The notes beneath the pieces are model-generated. The model saw only the letters and a list, made by a program, of their open reading frames with translations, searched no databases and was not told where the DNA came from. A DNA stretch of 64,000 nt from Allodiplogaster sudhausi (Eukaryota; Nematoda; Chromadorea; Rhabditida; Diplogasteridae). Location of the stretch: contig CALZFC010000006.1 of the NCBI GenBank assembly GCA_945643635.1, positions 11,609,001 through 11,673,000 on the forward strand. Reading direction: 5' to 3'. Position 1 is the first letter of the stretch; each line of letters starts with the position of its first letter. Positions 37,105 to 50,140 of this stretch are shown piece by piece. The position numbers and the translations under genes are program-made.

Positions 37105-37200
37105 TACGCAGCCTACCTCGATGACGTGTCGGCCGGTGGTCGGCCGATCCGGCCTCTCTCCCACAAGATGTCCACTTCGGATCCTCTGCTCTTCTACTGA
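37105..37200 (+). CDS. Candidate alternative last exon of the K2P channel
   Basis: A good acceptor (TTTGCTTCAG) precedes 31 codons beginning YAAYLDDVSAGGRPIRPLSH and ending SDPLLFY, then TGA 37198-37200. The exon starts in phase 0, as does the exon at 36610, so either can follow the shared exon ending RWIEDA at 36276. Codon use is coding-like. It would give the channel a different cytoplasmic end. Confidence 0.45.
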   Translation, partial: YAAYLDDVSAGGRPIRPLSHKMSTSDPLLFY

Positions 37201-38338
37201 TCTTCATCCTCTTCTCTTCCATTCTCTAGCCTATCTAATCATGACGGCTCTTCCTAGGATCTTCGCTTCTTCGTTGTTTATCCAGTCATTCAATTCCTGT
37301 GCCATTCTGTCGTTAACTTCTTTTTCTTTTCTTTTGCTGTCTGCCATCCTCCAAAACGTGTACATCCTTTTCCATATTGGACGCGCAAGTCTGCCTTTCG
37401 GTGTCCACGAATACCGTATGCGCATTCTGCGTGTTATCTGTCAATCGGTGTGATATCATAATTTTGCATACTTTCTTTCCATCTTTCCTTTTTCGGCACT
37501 TTCTATGTACTGTGTTCTTGTTACTTTGGCATATACATACACATGCCAAAATTACAAAGATCTTTGGTAAAAGATTTAAAACGTTGAAGATTGTATAGGA
37601 AGTGCTTGTTGTAACAATAATATCTAATCATTTGGGTAATGTTCGCCCGAAGAATAATTGCTGCTTGCTGTAATTGTTAAATTTAGGATTTTGTCTGTTC
37701 ATTATTGCAATGGTAATAAGGCAATTTTTTTGCAATTTGGAATGACTATAAAGGTCAGTAATGATTTCAGATTTCAACACATTGAATCACAAGAGAGTGA
37801 TTCGGAAGCTAGAGCAAGGAAATGGTGTTTTGAACTCGCTATCAGTTGGAGGTGGAGTGCTTCTCCGAACAAGTCATCATATCAAATCAGCGAGGAAGGC
37901 ACGCAAGGACTGAAAGGGAAAATGTCATTTCTATTGCAATTTAAAAAAATTTATTTATAAAGAAATGACAACCTGAAAATGGCAATGCACGTTTCAAAAA
38001 ACGAGAGAAACGAGAAACAGAGGATGAGACCGAAGAAAATGCTGAAAATATCTCGCATGAAAATGAAGGAAATTCCCGTGTCGTAGTGTTTTGTCTGAGC
38101 TTCTATCAACCTCTTTATCCTTGGTTTCTATCACACTCTATTCTCTCGTTGTGCTCTGTTTCTCTCTGCAACTTTTTCAGTCTCTCTTTCCCTTCTCTCT
38201 CCCTCATTCATTCTCTTCAATAGCTTTTCAGTCACTTCCTCAGTCTGAGGAGATGAGAAGGGACATGAGAAGTGTGAGGGAAGTTGTGCAACTTCGCCCA
38301 GCTTCATCCACTCTCATTTTTCCTCGCCCTCTCCAGGA
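37201..38338. other. Region between K2P and carboxypeptidase genes
   Basis: Pyrimidine-rich sequence to about 37450 and AT-rich sequence to 38080 hold no supported gene. CT-rich DNA follows, immediately upstream of the next gene. Confidence 0.45.
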
Positions 38339-41300
38339 ATGCCTTATGTGGGAATCGGAGTCAGAAGCCCTTCAGGTAAGCTTTTAATCAACTTCATTAT
38401 GCTTCACATTTCTGACCTTTATTAACATTAATTTTGACTTGTTTTCCCTTCTTTTCATTTCCGCAAATGATCTGCTTTACGAAAAATATTAACGGTTCTT
38501 ATGTAAAGTGGCCACGTTTGTGCACAGCTGATAAGAAGCAAGAATTCTGTGAAGGAGAACACAGAAAAGAAAGAGAATTAGTCGAAAGAGAGAGAAGAAG
38601 CAGAGAGAAGGAGAGGGTGAATGATAGCGGAGAGAGGGAGAAGAAGCAGAGAGGAGAGGGTGAATGATAGCAGCTGGGTCGTGCCACTGGTCTCCTCCTC
38701 GCGTCTGGAGAGTATTGAGTTCCGCTGGGCAGGTGACCAGCAGGCGCTTCTGCACCTTTTTCTTCTCTTCTTATTCTCTCTCTTTTGACTTCTCCCTTCT
38801 TGAAAGATTTTACTTCTTGGCAGGGACGAAATATCTGCTGGGTCCCAAGATGGTGATGGCCTACATTGCGATAACGTTCGCTCTCTTCTCTGCTCTTGCT
38901 CTCCTCGCCATCGGCCATAAGCATGCCTTTGATCCTTATCCTTTTCCACGAGTACAGACTCTGAGAGGTGCGTGTTATAGTCATTACTCTCGAAACTAAC
39001 TATGCATCTTCTTATCGGTTCTTTTATACTTGCAAATGCAAACTAACAGTACAGTGAAGTGGTTGAAGATGTGCAAGAGATCACGTCGGGCCTGTTGATG
39101 GAGGAGATCAACGCGGAGAACATCAAGGCGAACTTGCGTCTCTTCACGAAAGAGCCTCACCAGGCAGGCACCAAGGCTAACGAGAAAGTCGCGCAGAGCA
39201 TCAAGAAGCTCTACGAGGACGCCGGGCTTTCCAGTCTGCCTTTTTTCTTTAAGAAATATTCTATCAACACAAATTTTTTTTCGAACAATTACAAGCTACT
39301 TCCTTGCTTGTAGAAGTTCACACGACAACGTACGAAGTGTTGCTTTCCTACCCGGACTGGAAGAATCCCAACCACGTCCGCATCAAGAACTCTGCAGGGG
39401 CTAATGTCTTCGTTAGCAAAGGAATCAGTCCTCCTCTCGTGCCCGACGAACAAGGCCCCCAGGTCAGATCCACTCGCTATCTTTTTATCTCTTCAGTTTT
39501 CTCTCTCTCTCTCTGTCTATCATTCTTTCTATCTCTCTCTCTCTCACTTTCTCTATTTCTCCCTCTCGCGCTCTCCCTCTTTCCTCTCTCCTTCTGGCTT
39601 TCCCTTTCTCCTTCTTTCTATCACTCTCTCTCTCTCTCTCCTTCCCTCTCCCTCTCTCAGATGCTGGTCATCAATGGCTGGCATGGTCAGCTGCGGGAGT
39701 GGTCGAGGGTGACGTAGTCTACTGCCATCATGGCACCCACAAGGACTTCGAGAACGTTAAGAAGATCGGCATCGATGTCAAGGTTTATATTTTTGCTTGT
39801 CAATAAATATTTTAGTTCACAATTTATTAATCTCATTAGCTTATTATTATTATTGTTTATTGATTTGACTTAAATCGGGATATTGACAGGGTAAAATCGC
39901 GATGATGAGATACGGAGAGGGATTTCGAGGAGACAAAGTCGCGGCTGCTCAGAAGGCCGGAGCCATCGGAGCGATTCTCTTCTTTGATCCGGACGAAGTT
40001 GCCAGATACGGCCTTGGTATCCCATTCTCTCCTCTCTTTCCTCTAACTTCCTGACTCTTGCAGACAAAGTGTACCCGTCGTCAATCTGGATGCCTCACGA
40101 TGGTGTTCAGCGTGGCTCTCTGCTGCACACGAACGGAGATCCTCTCTCTCCTCTCTATCCCTCCAAGCCTGGAGCGTACAAGAGCAAGACGATAGAAGAG
40201 GCCAAGGCAGAGGGACTCATCCCCTCGATCCCTGCCATTCCCGTCAGCTACACGACGGCCTATCAGATCCTCTCTCGAATGCAAGGCCGGCCCGTGCCTG
40301 TCGCCTGGCAGGGAGCTGTCAATGTCACCTACAGGTTTGCTATCTAATTCTCTTTCTCATTCTCTTTCTTTCTTTGTCTCTCCACTCTCATTCTGTCTCT
40401 AATCTTTTTCTTAGGATGGGCCCTGGTTTTCTGAATGGAGAGAAGGTCGTCGTGGACGTGAAAGGAACTCTCGAGACAAGGCATGCCAATCTTTCATTCA
40501 ACGCATTCTTTAAAGTCAATGTTTAGGAAGATTCATAACGTCATTGGGTAAGTCAATGTTTAGGAAGATTCATAACGTCATTGGGTATTTGCCGGGAGTG
40601 GATGAGGAAGATCGCTACGTGATTCTGGGCAATCACTTTGATGCGTGGGTCTATGGCTCCATTGACATCAACTCTGGCACGGCTATTCTAGCTGAAGTCG
40701 CTCGTGCCATTGTCAACATCTCGCGCACTACGAACTGGAAGCCAGGTCAGAATTCCTCCGAACCTCTTTCTATGAAATCACCATGTTCCTCTTTTTTTTA
40801 CTGTAGAAAATTGAAGAACTTACAAATATTTCAGCACGCACCTTAATGTTCGCGGCGTGGGATGCGGAGGAGTACGGGCTGATCGGGTCGGCCGAGTTCG
40901 TCGAGGAGTTCGTGCAGGAGCTGCAGCGGAGGGCCGTTGTCTATCTCAACATGGACTGCTTCCAGGGCAACTCATCTCTGTTCGCTTCTTTTCGTTCCAT
41001 TTTTTTCATTTGAAAGTAGTAAAAAAACCACTTAATCGAAGAAAAAAAAAGAATATTAAGAGAATACGATTGTGTTAAGCCATGTGGCCACCGTGCCGAC
41101 GGTTTTCGATGTCGTTGTGGAGGCCGCGAAGAAGGTGCCGAATCCATTGGAGTCAGAAGTGAAACAAGGTCGCAAGACACTCTACGATACATGGTTCCTT
41201 CACTTCTTCTTCATCTTCCTTGCAAGCACACTAGAATGGCTGTTTGAGGAGGAAGACCTTCCCTGGCGCGGCGGGTTCTCCCCTGCCAAGCATGCCCGTT

Positions 41301-42462
41301 CCTGGCGGTGGCTCCGATCACTCGACCTTCCTGACCTTTGCTGGCATTCCTGTCGTCGACTTCAACTTCAAGAACACCAGGACCCGCGACACTTATCCTC
41401 TCTATCACACTCTCTATGAAACTCCTTTCGTCAATGAACATCTCTACGACACCAACAACTTTGCGGTCAGCATTCATGTACTTATTATTCAAATAATAGT
41501 AAAATTATTAATTGACTGTGTACAACTCTTTTATCTACTCTTTTCGCGTTAGATTTAAAATATAATCCGCCCATGTTGAGGTGCATCGGGCGATTGGCCA
41601 GATGTGGGCAGAGATGGCTCGTTCCTTCGCCGACACCCCTGTTCTCCCTCTCAACGCAAGCCGACTTGCCAGTGAAGTTAGTTCTATCTTCTGTCTTTGC
41701 CTACCCTTTTTACCCCTTCAGATGTCGCTGAACTACGTGCCTGAACTTCGCCGGTCAGTCGAGTCTCTTCCACCGGCCCAGGAGCTCTCTGCCGCTCGCA
41801 ACGCGCTCTCTTTGCTCGAAACCGCAGTGACGGTCAGTGTCTTAGCTCGAAAGATTACGGTAGATTGCATGGATTGACCACTCCGGCTTTGCAGCAATTT
41901 GTAAGGGCCTCGGCCAAGTTCGCGGTGGTGAAGGCGCGGGCAGTGGAGAATATAGAAAAGAATCCATTCGATCTGCGCCTTCTGAACGGAGTCAACGAGC
42001 GTCTTATGATGTAAATTATTAGTTTCTCACTATTAAATCTTCTATTTTTATTTGGGAGAACCTTCCCTGTGTAAAAATTGAAAAATATCAGAAAGAAATT
42101 TTTTTCTTATTCTTGAGGGTTGACCGCTGCTTCGTGAATCCACGCGGGCAGCCGGGCCGGCCGGAGCAGCGCAATCTTCTTTACTCCATCTCAGACAAGA
42201 ACAACTACGAGAGCCGAGTCATGTCGACAATCTTCGACTCGGTCAGTATTCATTCGATCTTCATTGAGACCATTTGCAGCACGTTAATGTTAAGTGGACT
42301 TTGAAAAGTATTGCAGAAATAGCTTTGCTCTTATAGATTGACGACTTCAAGTCCTCGGCGGCAAGTGCGAGGAAAGCGAGCGGGCGAGTGATTGCAGAGG
42401 AGATCACAATCGTATTCCACGCAGTCAACTGCGCCACTTCATCACTCAGACATTTCATTTAG
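38339..42462 (+). CDS. Glutamate carboxypeptidase II-like (M28 family) type II membrane peptidase, about 776 aa
   Basis: Exons: 38339-38375, 38824-38971, 39055-39233, 39314-39462, 39661-39782, 39890-40016, 40064-40334, 40415-40480, 40564-40745, 40835-40979, 41080-41193, 41249-41465, 41581-41676, 41722-41832, 41895-42010, 42118-42241, 42337-42462. A short cytoplasmic N-terminus ([20 protein letters not shown]) precedes a membrane segment at about 23-43. The protease-associated insert and peptidase core follow, with the two-zinc ligands of the family in place: His in NHFDAWVYG, Asp in GSIDINSG, Glu-Glu in WDAEEYG, Asp in YLNMD, His in LYHTLYET. A dimerisation-like C-terminal domain ends SSLRHFI. 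The family trims glutamate from peptides such as NAAG or folates outside the cell. One junction (39462/39661) is out of phase by one base, so the gene may hold a sequence error or be damaged. Intron 40481-40563 uses a GC donor. AATAAA follows near 42576. Confidence 0.9.
40513..40586 (+). repeat. Exact tandem duplication, two 37-bp copies, across a splice acceptor
   Basis: 40513-40549 and 40550-40586 are identical. The unit starts AAGTCAATGTTTAG and covers the acceptor plus the first 22 exon bases of a carboxypeptidase exon. Reading through the first copy hits TAA, so the second acceptor must be used. Confidence 0.95.
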
Positions 42463-43552
42463 ACACACAACTACATATTTTACTAACAACCATTTATTAC
42501 TGAGGTGTACGGCCGACCTATTTATTTCATAGCCTTGTGATACTGCTACTTTTATAATGGCTTTTGTCAATGTCAATAAATTCCTGATCTATTCTGTCGA
42601 AATCGCCTGTACATTTTTGATATGCAATGAATCGAATAGAATCTCTCGAGTTTAGAGATGGATGCTTGTGAACATAAACGGACAAAATAAAGAGCAAGAA
42701 GTTCATAATTTGATTTAAAAAAAACATTTCTTTGGAAATATATTAATTTCTCATTAATTCTTAATTATAAGATTGATTAGGTATAATAAAAATATTAAAT
42801 GTACACACGTGCCTTTTCAAATATATTTTTTGAATTAATATTTTTTTTATTTACAAAAATTGTTGCTCGAAATTTGAGTAACAAAATATTCATACAGATA
42901 AGCAACATTCCAATTGTAAAAGATGCGACTATCATCACGTAAAGGGAAAATGCGAAGAGTGCTGGAGATAACTTTGAAATGATTTACAAAATAAAAGAGA
43001 GTCGAAGATAAGAAAGAGGAGCGTAAGAGAGAGAGAGAGAGAGAGAGAAGCAGAAACAAATATTTATGTATCTTCTGTTTGATCTGCCAACACAAAAGAT
43101 AAACAGATTGAAGTGGCTCCGCACCTTCAAATCAATCGATTCAGGAAGGCGTATTTGTGTGCTATTTCGAAACTTCATTTTCATTGCGTTTCCGGCGGCC
43201 AGTGAATACCGTGAGAAAATAGAAACAGGAGTCTGACACTTAATGAGAGAGTGATCGAAAAACAAAGGGGGAGAGAGAACACAGAAATCGAAACAGAGAA
43301 TGATAAGAGAGGGAGGAAGAGAGAGACAGAGGGAAAGAGAGGGGGAGGAGAGAGAGAGAGGGACAGAGAGAGAGCTAGGCAGCCACTGATAGAGAAATAG
43401 CTAGGGAACATGAGAGCGAAAAGACAGCTAAATGAAAGAGGCATTTGAATGCGCTTCTTGATAAGCGACGAGTCATGAGGAAGGAGGATTTCCCGTAAGT
43501 AAAAGCATCAATACAACTTTTTGAGGAGAGTGTTTGATACCAGCGAAACAAA

Positions 43553-44597
43553 TTACATGAAGAGAATGGTGACGCCACTGAGGGCAATGTAGCTGAGCAC
43601 CAGCAGCCAGTTAAGGATCTGAAGAAAAAACACGCTAGGACTGCTAACTCTTAAATGGTTTAAAGTTTAATATGTAAAAAATAAGCGAGTTCCGAAAAGA
43701 TGCACGAAATATTTGAGCAAGGATAATCCGAGCAAAAATAAATGTATAGGAAATAAACTGACGCAAACAGCGATAAATCGCGCATTGTAGAGAGCGTTGT
43801 AGGCAGAGAGACTCGCGTACCAAGACTCAAGGGCAGCAGAGATGATTAGAGATACCAGGCAGATCCCGTAGGCAATCAGCATCTGTAAACATCTTCAACA
43901 TTGGAATTGTAAAGTAATAAATAGAAATCTAACCTCTTGTAAAAGAAGTCAAAAATAATAAGAAGACAAATAAAAAAGAGAAAACCTTTTGTTTGCCGAG
44001 ACTCTCGTAGATGCTGCTGCCAAGCATGCTGTTGACCAAGATGACCAGGGCGAAGATCCAAGTCAGCAAGAGAATCACATTGATTAGCGTCTGCCACCCG
44101 TAGCCTTCGTACACGAACTCAAACGTTTTTCACTGTTTATTACAATAAATAAAATTAAAACCTTCAACACTTTTAATGCTAAAACATTAGCTTACTTGGA
44201 AAAAGATGTTGACATTACCAGTCCAGATAAAAGAAGAAGCGAAGAGCGCAGCGAAACCGAGAAGCTGCAATAGATGGGGCTTCCTCCTCTGTTTCTCTCT
44301 CTCTCTCTCTGTCGCTCTCTCTCTCATTCGCTCTCTCTCTCATTCGCCCTCTCTCTCTCTCTCTCTCTACACCTTCTGCACAAGGATAAAATAGGAAAAC
44401 TGCAAGTTTAAACAGAAATGAAATATTTTTGTAACCAATTCTAACTGAACATGATCAATAATTTATGTATCTGAAATGAGGCCACTGACCACTTGGACAA
44501 GGTTGAGGACGCCGTCAAGAGTTCGAAGAAAAGAAAGATTCATATCGTTCAACGGTCTGCAAAGGGTTTTGGCCATCTCGCGAGCTCTCTCTGACAT
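43553..44597 (-). CDS. Four-pass membrane protein, 164 aa, MARVEL-like topology
   Basis: Five exons, 44490-44597, 44196-44264, 43986-44117, 43763-43882 and 43553-43618, are all in phase 0. The protein starts MSERAREMAKTLCRPLNDMN. Four hydrophobic segments lie in LVQVLLGFAALFASSFIW, TLINVILLLTWIFALVILVN, MLIAYGICLVSLIISAALES and NWLLVLSYIALSGVTILFM. The N-terminus is short and polar and there is almost no C-terminal tail, the third loop contains SAYNALYNARF, and there is no signal peptide. Length and spacing resemble MARVEL-domain proteins of membrane traffic or junctions, but no diagnostic motif was found. A CT-rich intron separates exons 1 and 2. Confidence 0.7.
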
Positions 44598-44687
44598 CGT
44601 CGAGGAGGAGGAAGATGAGAACACAAGGCAACCGGGTGGAGAGGTGGATTGACGCTGCCAACCAATACAACCATCTCTCTCACCAAC

Positions 44688-44722
<35 letters not shown>

Positions 44723-46342
44723 TCCTATCTCTCTCTCTCCCTCTTTCTATCTCTCTCTCTCTCCCTCTTTCTATCTCTCTCTCTCCCTCTTTCTATCTCT
44801 CTCTCTCTCTCCCTCTCTCTCACGCAAACAACCGCGCGTTTTCTGTGACATATATGTACTCTCTTTCTCTTTCTCTACACAACTCTCTCCAAGTAACCTT
44901 AATATATCGTCTTTTTGTGCCTTCTCTCACTGTATAATGTATCCTCTGTCATCAGCTCCCGTCCTTTCATCCTTTGCTGTTAAAGTTTGCTCCATCGCTT
45001 GCAACCTCGTTCTCTCTCGTAATGCCCTTCTCTCTTTAAATCTCTCGCATTTCTCACATTTTCTGGCCGGCTTTCAATCTCTTCTACATACAACTCGTGC
45101 TCTGTCTCTCCTCTCTCTGCCTCTCTCTATCTCTCTCCTTCCTCTCTCCCTCTGTCTTTCTCTCGATCTCGCGCTCTCTCTCTCTTTCTCTATCGTACGT
45201 CGTCGTTTACCGGTATTATTCTCTCCCATTCTGCGCCACTCTCTCTCACTCCTTCTTTTGCTCCCTTTTTCTCTTTCCCGAAAGCCTATTCCAATATTCT
45301 GGCTATTCATATCAGCAATCCTTACAATGCTAACAACAATAGGCATCGAAAGGGACACGAAATTTCTGCAATTACGTTTGGAATTGGCTCAAATGAATGG
45401 GGATAAAAAGTTTAACGAAAGTTTCCTATGGAAGCAATTCAAGACTAAGAAGAAACATAATATAGCAACAGTATGACACGAAGAATCCTAACACTTGCTG
45501 AATAAGCCGTCGATTTTTTTTAGCAAAGGTACACAGCTCCAAAGTGTGCACTTCTCTCTGCATCTCTAACCTCTCTTTATCTTCTTTCTGCTTCTCCTCC
45601 TTCTCTCTTTCTCCTCGCTATCTTTGTCTAACTCTCTTGTATGTCTTTGTCCCTTGCAAAGACAAACATTGCATTTTCCCCACCATGTAAGTATGCACTG
45701 GGGTTGTGAAGGTGGAGTGCCAGACGACTGAAGGCGGAAAGAGAGCGTTCCCTGACCACTTGATTCAGGCAGTAATTAATAGCAGTATGGCTTTCACTTC
45801 GTGTATATATACGAAAATTTTTGGGCGTGCAATATTATTCCATTCCGAATCAACTCGCTAACCATAAGAATGAAAATATATGTACGTATGAGGATCATGA
45901 TATACATAAGAATGTGCGAGAAGGAGAAAGCAGGGACAAGAATCCATCTCTGTTCGCCAGAATGGCCAGCCCATAAAAGTGGCTAAATCGATCGAAGAAG
46001 AGCCTTCTGCCGAGTGATTGGGAGGGGAAGAAGAAATACGCCGTTATCTCTTCATACATGAGGCACGCTTTCATAACGTCAAACACGTTACTCATCTTGC
46101 AAGCCAATAAAAGGGAGAGAGCAAAGAGATGGATTAGACCAGCAGATAAAGGGATCGGATGAACTCACTCCCGGAATATGCATCTACTGAAGAGCAACCA
46201 TCTGCTTACACGAAAAAACCTATGGCTTATATGAAAGTGGTGGTGGTCAGCTACACTTACATACTATGTTTTTTTTAAATCTTTTTATCAGATAGCACTT
46301 TTTCCATAGTTATGATTAATTACATATATCTTTATCTATATT

Positions 46343-46380
<38 letters not shown>

Positions 46381-47548
46381 CATGTGTGTATATATATCTT
46401 AGCATCAGGATATCCTTCTTCGTGTTGATTAGAGGAGTCTTTATGATTATATTTTATAATTTATAATATATATTCCATCCAGTCCTTTGTTCTCAAATGG
46501 GCTGGGATTGATGGTGAGTTAAAGGAGGTATCCGGGGAATAATTAACCTATGTTTTGTTCTATGTGGATAAGTTCATCTTGGCGTAAAACATGTACCCAG
46601 AAAGTTTGAGCGATTTTCTTTCATTACGTTCTGAGCAAAAGTAAGGTCAAATCTGGCGGGTAGAGAATTGACTACGGTAGGTCAGAGCCGCCCTCCTTTT
46701 TCACGTGTTCTCTCGACCGAGCGACAGGCAACTTTTTGAGCGCGCGCATTCAATGTGGTTCTCTAGCGCTACTGTATAATTATTCGCCGGATACTTCCTT
46801 AAATAACCATTTGTTCGAATGCCATGCTCTTCTTTCAAACAATAACAAGGTTATATGACTCCGAAGATGAAGCTCCATTGTGCAATTTTTATCTACTATA
46901 ATATCGCTGTATACTATGTTTTGACAAAATTCAAGTCTGATGCGTGGGAGCAATTCTAGGAGCGTATTGTAAAGTCTTGAAATGAATAGGGGAATTAGGA
47001 GAAGAAGAGTTCAAACATTTACAAAAAAGACACCTCGTATTATGGTAGGAATTTCTCACTAGTCATGTTTTTCTATCTTCATGTGTTGTGGCAGTTGTTA
47101 TGATATAAGGGAATTAATAAAGGCATGTGATGCTGGAAACTGGATACTTCATGTGAAGCTATTCAAGGATCCGCCCAACTCTTTATATCACCATAGGATT
47201 TGAGTAAATGTGTGGGTTTAAAATTGCTTTTTATTCTACAAAGTTTTGGCATTTAGATCCGTCACCTAGTTTTGGCATTTAGATCACATTTAGACCTGTT
47301 CATTTCGCTATTCGATGTACACTCCCAGGGGATGAAACAGCAGAATATAGTTGGCATGAGGTATTAGACTGACCGTAGAGGAAAGAGAAAGAACGGAAGG
47401 GTGAAAGAGATGCAGAAAAGAGTGGAAAGCTAGAAAGAACTACCAAAAAAGAAAAAGGCGATGCATAGGGGTCTCTCTTCCTGAGTCCTCTATTCACTCT
47501 TTCTTTCCCTCTCTCTCTCCCTCTCTCTCTCCCTTTATCACCCTGTCC

Positions 47549-47592
<44 letters not shown>

Positions 47593-48062
47593 GTCTCTTC
47601 TTCTCCTTCTCACTCTATCAATTTCTTTCTTTGTCTATCTACATATCTCACTGCATCATTGCGCGGATAAATGACGATCTCTGTTTTCATTTTTGCCATC
47701 CAATTGAATTGCATAAAGAAGAATTTCGAAGGAAGGTAGACAGAGCTGGTTACTTTCTATAATTTATAATCGTGTTGGGACCGTATTAGCACTGGCAAGG
47801 AAGGATTTTCTTATTTTTCCTTAATAAATATTACTTGTGCGTCCCTTTGTATACAACATCAATTTAATTTGAACAGTTATATTGCAACACTAACTTAACT
47901 AGAAATACAATTATCGCATCTCAAAGGCATGTAAGTGTTATTATAGAACGAGTCAGACATGTTATGAGTTGTGGAGGAGTTTGGCGATCCTTCAAACTCA
48001 TAACTCTTTTTCCTGGGCGTCATTTCTCATTTCCCCTTCGCTCATCACTTCCAGGCAGTCAA
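44598..48062. other. Gene-poor interval
   Basis: (CT)n tracts at about 44690-44825, 45090-45200 and 47505-47590 and a (TA)n tract at 46340-46382 lie in otherwise AT-rich DNA. Long open frames at 44649-45476 are CT-repeat artefacts (Ser/Leu-rich on one strand, Arg/Glu-rich on the other). No supported gene. Confidence 0.5.
46340..46382. repeat. (TA)n microsatellite
   Basis: About 40 bases of alternating TA, interrupted once by AAATA. Confidence 0.9.
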
Positions 48063-48284
48063 ATGCAGATTCTGACCATCTTCTCTTTTTCTCTTCTCCT
48101 TCTCCTCGCTTTCAGCAATGTTTCTGCTCTCCTAGTTTCCGAATTCCTTAGCAGGCCAGTTTTTTTCTCTTCAGGTATACTCAAATCGACTGTCAATAGT
48201 ATCATGCAAAGCTTGTTGTCAACTGTTATGTGTCTTTTCGACCTTATCTTTTCTAACTTAGAAGTCTCCCTCGTCTCGGAGTGA
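48063..48284 (+). CDS. Candidate small secreted protein or peptide gene
   Basis: ATG 48063 opens MQILTIFSFSLLLLLAFSNV, a convincing signal peptide with likely cleavage after VSA, followed by LLVSEFLSRP. The unspliced frame runs 73 codons to TGA 48282-48284. A splice to a segment near 48260 (MPNPRIYDHLVDGNAEQ) is equally possible. There is no domain and only moderate coding character. Confidence 0.3.
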   Translation: MQILTIFSFSLLLLLAFSNVSALLVSEFLSRPVFFSSGILKSTVNSIMQSLLSTVMCLFDLIFSNLEVSLVSE

Positions 48285-48508
48285 TGCCCAATCCACGAAT
48301 CTACGATCACCTCGTGGATGGCAACGCAGAACAGTTTGCAATCTCTCTTTCTCTTTTGCTTTCATTTCCAGTGAGGGGGGGGAGAGTGAAGTCCGCTCTT
48401 CCTTTCTACACACAAGTCTGATGAGTGGATTGCCATTTCATGCAGCATCAACACTACGTTATTTTCTAATACTAAAGTTAGCACAAAAATATAAGTAAAA
48501 AGCATTGA

Positions 48509-48668
48509 TTAAGTGTGAGACGTCGAGTGGGAGACCAGCATCTCCGCCGCAACTGCTTCCTGTCTCCGATGCAGTGTCATCTTCCACTCAACTTCATTCG
48601 TAGTGTCACGGCGAGGGTCAACGTCACTTGAAGAAAGGGATGAAATCTTCGCTTCGTGGATGACCTTC
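48509..48668 (-). CDS. Candidate last exon of a minus-strand gene
   Basis: On the minus strand a coding-like frame reads HEAKISSLSSSDVDPRRDTT, EWKMTLHRRQEAVAAEM and ends SHSTSHT. A possible upstream exon near 49190-49240 (LLRQELTARFGGWQSC) ends in a strong donor (GGC|GTGAGT). No family was recognised and joining is unproven. Confidence 0.25.
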
Positions 48669-50140
48669 AGGATCAGAATAGAGTCATAAGTTGTACATAG
48701 ATATTTCAAGGATTATCCAACAATTGAAGCATGCTACATACATAGGCCTAATCCCTTAAATTTTAGATAATGAAAAATAAGTGAGCAATTCAAAGGGAAT
48801 CTAGGCCAAGTGCACACTACATTTACTTGGTGGCTCAGCTACAATTCCATAAAAGATGCTTAGTTAATTATTTCTGCTTACTATAGCACCGTATGTAAAT
48901 ATATGCTGTAGACTTACTTTCAGAATATACATACGTTTGTACAATGTATGCAATAATATTTCTGCATTTTGAAGCTGCAATGATGAAACCGTTCGAAGAT
49001 TTAGAAGGAGAAACGTTGCCTGTTAAATTTTCTTGTTTCATTCACTTCACCTTATTCACGGAAGGCTAAAAGGAGTCAAAGTTTGATGGCCGAACTCTTG
49101 ACAATTCACTCTTTCTTCGGGGGAAATGAAGAACATAAAGGAAATTCCATTTGAAATGCATGAGACAGTGGAAGACTCACGCCGTCGACAACTCTGCCAC
49201 CCACCAAATCTGGCAGTCAACTCTTGGCGAAGCAAAACCGCAAATCATTCTCCAATTCTTTGTTTCGTTATCACTTCGTAAAAAATTTTATGCTAATAAT
49301 GTACACACATAGATCACCTTCACCCATTAAGAAAGTTGAGAATTGAAATTTTGAAATTCAATATTGTCAGAAACATAATGTATAAGCTTCTAGAGCATGT
49401 ACGAACACACCAAACATGAACTTATGTATTTCCTAACCATTATGAATTATTCTTCATGTAACTTTCATTTCATGATGGCATGCATATATAGATATTTATT
49501 GTAGGCTAGTTCTATTTCCATTTTGGAAGCTCACCTCGACTATTTCATTATGTGCTGGATTCCCTTCATGTATCACCTCATTCTTCATGACATAATGAAC
49601 CTCTCTTCTCTCTCTCTCGCTCATTTTCTCTCGTTCTCCCTTTGTTCTCTCGAACACTCTAAGCACCTTAATTTCTTCTTCTTTTCTCTGTGCTTCCATC
49701 CCTCCTACAGTATTTTCTCCAATAATCCCCATATGTATGTACATGGCAAATTGGAAGAACAAATGAAGGGATGTTCCTTTCGTGTGTGTTGTGTTTGGAT
49801 GCTCTTGGAGGGAAGAAGGGCAAACAGCCTCTTTCATGCAACTTCTCGGTCTCTTCGCATTGAACTCCTCTTCTGAACCTCATAATTACCTCTGCCAACA
49901 TTCTCTGTCCCTTTTTACCCCTTCCTCCTCCCCTGTCATCGTGACGCAGTTTCTAGAATCCATTGAGAACTCTTGGTTGCGTGAAAACCATCAAAACGCG
50001 ATTCTGAGAGGAATCCGCCTTTACAACTCCTCTCGAGGATTTGCCCAGTTCTGACGTCTTTGTCAAACTTAATGTGAATATGAATGCGTGTATGTTGGTG
50101 ATGTCATTATCTTCTTTGAGGGTATCCGAAGCCGTTGTCG

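Noticed and set aside
38850..38971. Carboxypeptidase start at MVMAYIAIT (38850)
   Set aside because: An upstream exon with a perfect GTAAGC donor (38339-38375) joins in phase and adds the short cytoplasmic N-terminus expected of a type II protein.
44649..45476. 275-codon plus-strand open frame
   Set aside because: It is a Ser/Leu translation of CT repeats with no splice signals or domain, and the other strand is equally open.
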